Part shown: positions 63,017 to 64,000 of the stretch, piece after piece
How positions within the stretch are numbered: the stretch's first letter is position 1
How the letters are laid out: every line of letters starts with the position of its first letter
NCBI RefSeq assembly: GCF_943192935.1
Contig: NZ_CALPCI010000002.1
Location: 248,001 to 312,000 of the forward strand
Source: Limosilactobacillus caecicola
Lineage (GTDB): Bacteria; Bacillota; Bacilli; Lactobacillales; Lactobacillaceae
Direction: 5' to 3'
DNA: 64,000 nt
Position numbers and translations under genes: made by a program
Notes under the pieces: model-generated
The model's database searches: none
What the model was told of the DNA's origin: nothing
Seen by the model: the letters and a program-made list of their open reading frames with translations, nothing else

Positions 63017-63817
63017 ATGGCCTATCCACTATCAACTGCATTCCACCTCGCCCTCCAGCAAAACGGGACCCAACCGGCAACCATCAAAAATTATGACACC
63101 ACGATCAATCAATTTTTCACATTTTTAGAAAATGACCGGCAACTCGGCGGTGTTGACAATCTTCCCCAAATTCAGGAAAGCGACCTCCGTGCTTTTTTCG
63201 ATCAACAAACCATTACTACTGGAACGTTCAACAAAAAGCTGTCCCATTTAAACCAATATTTCCTCTTCTTAGTTGACCATGGGGTCATCAACAGCTTTCC
63301 CACACTCGCCCTTCACGGCCAGGCAATCACCAAGCAATCCACCACTACTAATTGGCTGGACTACTATCCAAACCTCCTCAGCAATGAACAACTAAGTATG
63401 TACGGCCGGGTCACCATCTTTTTACTCGCCCGTGGTTTTGAAATCAGCGAAATCCTCTCGCCAGATTTCTGGGCAATTTTTAATGACCTCCAACCAGTTA
63501 ATCAAGTGGAAACAACTTTTCTCGCCCACTTTAAGGAATGGCTGGCTCCCCTCCAAAAATTGCAGGGCGAACAGCAACTATTCCTCAAACAACGAATTGA
63601 CCGGCGCTCTCCGCGCCTCTCCCTGCCGGCGTTGCACAAATATTTACGGGCTGATCAGCAATTTGTCGCGTTTCCCCTGAGCCCACAAAAAATGCACCAA
63701 GCCTACATTTTGACCGAAATAAAAAAACACCCTGAACTTAGTCAGAGTGAATTGTGTCAACGGTTGCGGATTAGCCCCGCTTCATTGAATTATTACCAGA
63801 GTCTCTTGCTGAATTAG
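63017..63817 (+). CDS. Xer-like protein without recombinase active site
   Basis: 266 residues. The N-terminal part (about 1-110) is a SAM-like core-binding domain (ATIKNYDTTINQFFTFL, FNKKLSHLNQYFLFLVDHG). The following part looks like a decayed catalytic domain: ARGFEISEIL has Glu where the first catalytic Arg of GxRxSE is expected, and no HxxR, H/W or Tyr box is seen. The C-terminus (ELSQSELCQRLRISPASLN) is HTH-like. It may bind DNA without cutting it. RBS AAAGGAG. The end overlaps the TPR gene end by 4 bases, tail to tail. Confidence 0.7.
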   Translation: MAYPLSTAFHLALQQNGTQPATIKNYDTTINQFFTFLENDRQLGGVDNLPQIQESDLRAFFDQQTITTGTFNKKLSHLNQYFLFLVDHGVINSFPTLALHGQAITKQSTTTNWLDYYPNLLSNEQLSMYGRVTIFLLARGFEISEILSPDFWAIFNDLQPVNQVETTFLAHFKEWLAPLQKLQGEQQLFLKQRIDRRSPRLSLPALHKYLRADQQFVAFPLSPQKMHQAYILTEIKKHPELSQSELCQRLRISPASLNYYQSLLLN

Positions 63818-64000
63818 AATTCGCGATAAGAGTCTAGTAACTCAGCCATTTCGGTATCCGTGGGTTCTAGTTCGACATACCGTTCCAGTTCATCAAGTAG
63901 CTGATCATGTTGCCCCGTTTCTTGGTAATAGCTGATTAACTGCCGTAAAAAGGTCGGGTTATCTTGATAGGCTGGACGCGCCAGTTCAAATGCTTTTCCC
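63814..64000 (-). CDS. TPR-repeat protein (C-terminal part)
   Basis: Last 61 codons of a minus-strand gene that continues beyond the window. The visible protein (AFELARPAYQDNPTFLRQL, then QETGQHDQLLDELERYVEL and PTDTEMAELLDSYREF) has the helical spacing of tetratricopeptide repeats with the usual Y and P positions. TPR proteins next to cca and Xer-like genes are common in lactobacilli. Function unknown. It ends on the stop codon of the convergent Xer-like gene. Confidence 0.75.
   Translation of the reverse strand, partial: GKAFELARPAYQDNPTFLRQLISYYQETGQHDQLLDELERYVELEPTDTEMAELLDSYREF

Overview
The window looks like chromosome of a low-to-middle GC Gram-positive lactic acid bacterium of the family Lactobacillaceae, most likely a heterofermentative Limosilactobacillus-type species. 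Pointers are the xerC-topA-dprA-rnhB-rbgA order, the complete fab/acc operon led by fabZ and a FabT-type MarR regulator, PepQ, C69 dipeptidase, proline iminopeptidase, LPQTG surface proteins and the overall gene style. The species is not settled from sequence alone. No rRNA, tRNA, CRISPR array, intact prophage or insertion sequence was seen.

Layout. 1-7.1 kb: 3' part of a divergent 1-deoxyxylulose-5-phosphate synthase homologue, a membrane acyltransferase with a small partner, an LPQTG surface protein, an amino acid permease and a secreted or anchored DNA-entry-type nuclease. 7.2-8.3 kb: pepQ. 8.5-18.4 kb: a 13-gene type II fatty acid synthesis operon (fabZ1-fabT-fabH-acpP-fabD-fabG-fabF-accB-fabZ2-accC-accD-accA-fabI) with two promoters carrying FabT-like palindromes. 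18.4-24.7 kb: an accessory-looking stretch with a broken LPQTG gene, a permease, a truncated MATE transporter, and a three-gene set made of a PLD-like/P-loop ATPase fusion, a DUF915 hydrolase and PgpA. 24.8-35.7 kb: nitroreductase, ACT/DUF711 pair, broken HAD gene, thiolase, patatin, PepD, proline iminopeptidase, pnuC with a structured leader, kptA, a beta-hydroxyacid dehydrogenase and a GNAT protein. 35.8-41.4 kb: a TetR-controlled flavodoxin-fold oxidoreductase, msrB-msrA, a vitamin B6 uptake/kinase pair, a TauE/SafE exporter with DUF1634 partner and an Fe-S family protein. 41.4-64 kb: housekeeping genes (ppaC, parC, parE, plsY, xerC, topA, dprA, rnhB, rbgA, yozE, ypmS, GDSL hydrolase, degV, trhA, folA, thyA, ABC-F, cca), then an Xer-like protein without catalytic residues and the end of a TPR protein.

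How it fits together. Malonyl-CoA from AccABCD feeds the Fab enzymes on AcpP. The acyl chains pass to phospholipid synthesis, where PlsY and PgpA also act. FabT probably turns the operon down when acyl-ACP is abundant. The part most worth following up is the PLD/ATPase gene and its operon next to the truncated MATE gene. The FabT box array, the candidate pnuC leader riboswitch and the altered active site of the DXS homologue come next.
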